Of a stretch of 64,000 nucleotides of DNA, positions 60,915 through 64,000 are shown piece by piece. A model generated the notes under the pieces. It searched no databases. It saw only the letters and a list, made by a program, of their open reading frames with translations, and was not told the DNA's origin. The stretch spans positions 119,556 to 183,555 of the forward strand of contig NZ_JAETXJ010000003.1 of assembly GCF_022508225.1 (NCBI RefSeq), given 5' to 3'. Origin of the DNA: Desulfovibrio sp. UIB00 (lineage in GTDB: Bacteria > Desulfobacterota > Desulfovibrionia > Desulfovibrionales > Desulfovibrionaceae). The position numbers were made by a program, and so were the translations under genes. Numbering within the stretch: position 1 is the first letter of the stretch; each line of letters begins with the position of its first letter.

Positions 60915-61940
60915 ATGAGCTTACGCATACTCAACATTGGCGGACCGTATCTGGCACCAGCCCTCAAACGCCTTGGACACCACATCATCACGGCGTATCC
61001 AGCAGCTGACGCCGACATTCCCTCACCGCACCCATACTCTGTGCGGCGGCTTCTGAGCCGCCTTGACGCGCTCGGTTTTGCCCCTGACGCACTGTTCTAC
61101 TGCGATGACGGCAACATGCCGCAACTGCTTGATCCGGAAAATGCCCCCTGGCCTTCGGTGCGTTATTCCATTGATACCTACTGCAACCCCTGGCACATCC
61201 CGTATTCCAATGGTTTTGACGCAACCCTTGTGGCGCAGAAAGACTATGTGGAAGTATTTTCGCACGAGGGCATACCGGCGCACTGGTTTCCACTGTTCTA
61301 TCCCCAGCTTCTTGAGCCAGTGGGAGATTTTACATTACGCGATATCCCGGTGGCCTTCGTGGGAACCCTTGGACACAAAAATAATCCAGACCGCGCTCCT
61401 TTTCTCAAGGCCTTCCGCGCCAGGCACCCGCTGGTGGCAATTTCTGGCGATTACAAGCCCATCTTTACGCGCAGCCGCATTGTTCTTAACCAGACGGCGG
61501 CTTCGGAAGTGAATTTTCGCTGCTTTGAGGCTATCGCCTGCGGCGCGGCCCTCCTGATGGAAACCTGCGGCAACGGCCTGAACGAACTCTTTGTCCCCGG
61601 CGAGGAAATTCTGCCCACCTACCAGCGCAACGATGCGCAGGCAGCTGCGGCCATTGCCGCCACTGCGCTTGCAACCCCCGAAAGGCTCGCGGAGGTTGCG
61701 CAAGCCGGGAGCCGGGCAGTAGCCCGGCACCATACGGACACGGCGCGCGCGGTCAGCCTGACGCAGATGCTCGCTGAAATGTGCGCCACTCAGGCTCACC
61801 GTGAGCGGCTTGAACAATCGCTTGAAAAACGCACAGCTCTTGTACGTGGCGCTTATGGAATGCTTTCCAGCGAGCTTTTTGACCCCCAGCTTGAAGGACA
61901 CCGCGTTTTTTTTGAAAAAATGTGCCTTCATCAACAATAG
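60915..61940 (+). CDS. CgeB-like glycosyltransferase
   Basis: 341 residues. The GT-B style C-terminal half is recognisable from V-A-F-V-G-T-L-G-H-K-N-N-P-D-R, then S-R-I-V-L-N-Q-T-A-A-S-E-V-N-F-R-C-F-E-A-I-A-C-G-A-A-L-L and LFVPGEEI, as in CgeB / DUF3880 spore- or surface-maturation glycosyltransferases. The N-terminus is L-R-I-L-N-I-G-G-P-Y-L-A-P-A-L. Acceptor unknown; surface glycan or flagellin glycosylation is typical. The ATG comes four bases after the degP terminator T-run and has no ribosome site, so it is leaderless, uses read-through, or starts elsewhere. Confidence 0.75.
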   Translation: MSLRILNIGGPYLAPALKRLGHHIITAYPAADADIPSPHPYSVRRLLSRLDALGFAPDALFYCDDGNMPQLLDPENAPWPSVRYSIDTYCNPWHIPYSNGFDATLVAQKDYVEVFSHEGIPAHWFPLFYPQLLEPVGDFTLRDIPVAFVGTLGHKNNPDRAPFLKAFRARHPLVAISGDYKPIFTRSRIVLNQTAASEVNFRCFEAIACGAALLMETCGNGLNELFVPGEEILPTYQRNDAQAAAAIAATALATPERLAEVAQAGSRAVARHHTDTARAVSLTQMLAEMCATQAHRERLEQSLEKRTALVRGAYGMLSSELFDPQLEGHRVFFEKMCLHQQ

Positions 61941-61985
61941 CGGCCATAACTACTTGCAGTAACACATCAAGGGATGCATCCTGCA

Positions 61986-62014
61986 TTGCAGGCATGCGCG
62001 ATAGGGCATATAGT
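61986..62014 (+). promoter_or_regulatory. Sigma-70-type promoter for the phosphoglucomutase gene
   Basis: TTGCAG (61986-61991), a 17-bp spacer and TATAGT (62009-62014), about 32 bases upstream of the ATG. The -35 overlaps a CCTGCA-T-TGCAGG dyad (61979-61992 region) that could be an operator. Confidence 0.6.
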
Positions 62015-62045
62015 CGGCAGAGCACCACTTTTTGGAGGAATATCA

Positions 62046-63695
62046 ATGCCAGTTGTGCATAGCGACGCCGGGCATCTGCCCGGGCTGGATAAGCTGGAGA
62101 ACATCCCCGCGCTCATGAGCGCGTACTACACCGAATTTCCCAATCCGGCGCTTGCGGCCCAGCGTGTTGCCTTTGGCACCTCGGGGCATCGCGGCACGTC
62201 AGTGCTGTGCAGCTTTAACGAGGAGCACATCTACGCCATCACTCAGGCGGTGTGCGACTACCGCGCCGCCAAGGGCATTGACGGGCCACTGTTTCTTGGC
62301 GGCGATACCCATGCCCTGTCTGAAGCCGCCTTTCGCTCCGCGCTGGAAGTGCTGGTAGCCAACAATGTGAATGTGCGCATTTCTGCTGGCGGGGCCTACA
62401 CTGCCACTCCGGCGATTTCCCACGCAGTGCTCAAATGGAACGCGGGCCGTGTTAACGGCTTGGCCGATGGCATTGTCATCACGCCTTCGCACAACCCCCC
62501 GCGTGACGGCGGCTTCAAGTACAATCCGCCCCACGGTGGCCCTGCAGAAGCCGAAGTCACCAGCCAGATTGAAAAATGCGCCAATACCTATCTCGAAAAC
62601 GGCAACAAGGGCGTAAAGCTCACCCACCTGCGGGCGGCGCGCGCCTCTTCGCTTGTGGAAGAATACGATTTCATCGGCAGTTATGTGGAGGATCTGGCAG
62701 GGGTGCTGGACATGAAGGCAATTGCCTCCTCTGGCCTGCGCATCGGCGTTGACCCCCTTGGCGGCGCAAGCCTGCCCATGTGGGAACCCATTGCTGAAGC
62801 CTACAGAATTGACCTTGAAGTGGTGAACAGGGCAGTGGATCCAACATTCCGCTTTGTTCCCTGCGACAAGGACGGCAAAATCCGCATGGATTGCTCCTCG
62901 CCCTATGCCATGAGCCGCCTGCTGGATCTGCGCGACCATTTTGACCTGAGTTTCGCCTGCGACCCGGATTCTGACCGCCACGGCATTGTGACGCGCAACG
63001 AACTGATGAACCCTAATCATTATCTGAGCGTTGCCGCATGGTATCTGTTCCGCACCCGCAGGGAGTGGCCCGCGCAGCGCGGCATAGGCAAAACCCTTGT
63101 GACAAGCGCCATGCTCGACAGGGTAGGGAAGGATCTTGGCCGTCCGGTTGTTGAGGTGCCTGTTGGCTTCAAGTGGTTTGTGCCCTATTTGCTCAATGGG
63201 CGTTGCGGCTTTGGCTGCGAGGAAAGCGCGGGCGCTTCCTTCCTGTGCTTTGACGGCACGCCCTGGAGCACAGACAAGGACGGCCCCCTCATGTGCCTGC
63301 TGGCGGCTGAAATGATGGCAGTGGAGCAGTCCTCGCCCGATGAACTTTACACAAAACTGACCGAGCGCCTCGGTGCGCCCGCCTATCAGCGGCTTGATGC
63401 CCCGGCGGACGACAACGTGCGCGCAAAGCTTGCGGCGTTGACGCCTGAAAGTGTGAACCTTAAAACGCTGGCAGGCTCACCTGTTACCAGTGTGCTTACC
63501 CGCGCACCCGGCAATGATGCGGCCATCGGCGGTGTTAAGGTGGTCAGCGATGACGGCTGGTTTGCCGTGCGTCCCTCTGGTACAGAAGCCATCTGCAAAG
63601 TGTATACAGAAAGCTTCAAGGGAGAAGACCACCTGCAAGCCTTGCAAAAGGACGCCATCGATTTTCTCGAGCACTTGCTGAAAGGTGATGCCTGA
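62046..63695 (+). CDS. pgm: Phosphoglucomutase (alpha-D-glucose phosphate-specific)
   Basis: 549 residues from ATG 62046 with GGAGGA seven bases upstream; the longer frame to 61974 would overlap the promoter. It interconverts glucose 1- and 6-phosphate for glycogen and surface-sugar synthesis. Motifs: F-G-T-S-G-H-R-G-T near the N-terminus, the active serine in I-T-P-S-H-N-P-P (near 150-157), metal loop D-P-D-S-D-R-H and sugar-binding G-C-E-E-S-A-G, and a C-terminal R-P-S-G-T-E-A-I phosphate site. It lies next to a glycosyltransferase, consistent with glycan supply. Confidence 0.95.
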   Translation: MPVVHSDAGHLPGLDKLENIPALMSAYYTEFPNPALAAQRVAFGTSGHRGTSVLCSFNEEHIYAITQAVCDYRAAKGIDGPLFLGGDTHALSEAAFRSALEVLVANNVNVRISAGGAYTATPAISHAVLKWNAGRVNGLADGIVITPSHNPPRDGGFKYNPPHGGPAEAEVTSQIEKCANTYLENGNKGVKLTHLRAARASSLVEEYDFIGSYVEDLAGVLDMKAIASSGLRIGVDPLGGASLPMWEPIAEAYRIDLEVVNRAVDPTFRFVPCDKDGKIRMDCSSPYAMSRLLDLRDHFDLSFACDPDSDRHGIVTRNELMNPNHYLSVAAWYLFRTRREWPAQRGIGKTLVTSAMLDRVGKDLGRPVVEVPVGFKWFVPYLLNGRCGFGCEESAGASFLCFDGTPWSTDKDGPLMCLLAAEMMAVEQSSPDELYTKLTERLGAPAYQRLDAPADDNVRAKLAALTPESVNLKTLAGSPVTSVLTRAPGNDAAIGGVKVVSDDGWFAVRPSGTEAICKVYTESFKGEDHLQALQKDAIDFLEHLLKGDA

Positions 63696-63723
63696 TAGAG
63701 TACAGGTAAGCTTTTTTTGCTAT

Positions 63724-63749
63724 GCGCGCGTAGCGCGCGGCAATTTTTT
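63724..63749 (+). terminator. Probable terminator after pgm
   Basis: GCGCGC-gta-GCGCGC hairpin (63724-63738) followed after GGCAA by TTTTTT, 28 bases past the pgm stop. The 3-nt loop is tight. Confidence 0.5.
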
Positions 63750-63785
63750 ACGGTTCAAAAAAAGGTAGCTTGCTCTTCAATCAGC

Positions 63786-63835
63786 AAAGCGCAGTCGCAA
63801 TACCGGGTATCCGATCATTGCGACTGCGCTTTTTG
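63786..63835. terminator. Long bidirectional hairpin between pgm and the next gene
   Basis: A perfect 16-bp stem AAAGCGCAGTCGCAAT / ATTGCGACTGCGCTTT (63786-63801 with 63817-63832), followed by TTTTT on the plus strand. It lies about 80 bp past the minus-strand stop at 63917 and probably serves as a second terminator for convergent transcription. Confidence 0.7.
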
Positions 63836-63916
63836 TAAATAATTCTGGCTAAATGTACGATCTTGCCAAGGGGATTACTGACTACCAACAGGCAAGATTG
63901 CCAGACCAGCAAAGGT

Positions 63917-64000
63917 CTATCGCGCGGCGGGCAGTCCTGCGCTTTCACGCAGGCGGGCAACCTCGGCATCCGTAAGGGGCCGGGCCTTGCCGCTGGCCAG
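63917..64000 (-). CDS. C-terminal end of an unidentified protein (partial)
   Basis: Minus-strand frame open to the right edge: 27 codons ending LTDAEVARLRESAGLPAAR and a TAG stop at 63917-63919, with no recognisable motif. The rest is outside the window. Codon third positions are G/C-rich as in real genes here. It converges with pgm. Confidence 0.5.
   Translation of the reverse strand: MASGKARPLTDAEVARLRESAGLPAAR

Noticed and set aside
1..64000. CRISPR array, prophage or insertion sequence
   Set aside because: No regularly spaced direct repeats, integrase, terminase, capsid or transposase signatures were seen on either strand.

Overview
The window looks like the chromosome of a Desulfovibrio-type delta-proteobacterium (Desulfobacterota). 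The evidence is high GC with G/C at third codon positions, a pyruvate carboxylase carrying a C-terminal zinc ribbon next to a birA ligase and an over-long PEP synthase, a tandem hemC / Lon-like pair, GatB, and a GGDGT-type phosphofructokinase. This genus assignment is inference from gene content. No transposase, integrase, prophage module or CRISPR array was seen.

Region 1 (1-14.1 kb, all minus strand) is the accessory-looking part. Read 5'->3' on the minus strand it encodes a glycine-zipper lipoprotein (12909-13763), a strong terminator, then a tightly packed operon: membrane-anchored trypsin-like protease (11693-12829), SrfA-like protein (10335-11696), SrfB-like actin/Hsp70-fold ATPase (7186-10335), SrfC-like GTPase (4549-7173), a Sel1-type membrane protein (3448-4545) and a secreted VWA protein (1413-3392). 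A MacB/LolD-type ABC ATPase and the start of its permease follow (1-1214). SrfABC is known only as a poorly understood virulence-associated trio. Here it sits among envelope proteins so that the set looks like a trans-envelope machine: cytosolic ATPase plus GTPase, three single-pass proteins with linkers, and periplasmic VWA. This is the best candidate for an undescribed system.

Region 2 (14.1-30.6 kb) is housekeeping: a TetR regulator; the minus-strand run gmhA - fmdB-like zinc ribbon - hemC - Lon-like protease; the divergent run nadK - DUF89-like protein, then a structured leader and gatB; a repeat-built secreted-looking protein; the conserved phoH - pgpH - ybeY cluster; and a head-to-head cca / birA pair whose start codons overlap.

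Region 3 (30.6-39.9 kb) holds the pyruvate / oxaloacetate / PEP node: pyruvate carboxylase, then PEP synthase with its own promoter, a small T4-endonuclease-V-like glycosylase, and a nitronate monooxygenase / FabK-like flavoprotein.

Region 4 (39.9-52.8 kb): minus-strand HD protein - 6-phosphofructokinase - addA - addB; divergent ricT (PSP1) - metG; a small conserved protein; uppP; tRNA-Met(CAT).

Region 5 (52.8-64 kb): a short lower-GC stretch after the tRNA (Rid-family protein, tiny zinc ribbon), a GNAT-fold protein, a methyltransferase, a DctA-type symporter with an AT-rich upstream region holding palindromic operators, a five-S1-domain RNA-binding protein, a DegP/HtrA protease, a CgeB-like glycosyltransferase, phosphoglucomutase and the last 27 codons of an unknown minus-strand gene.
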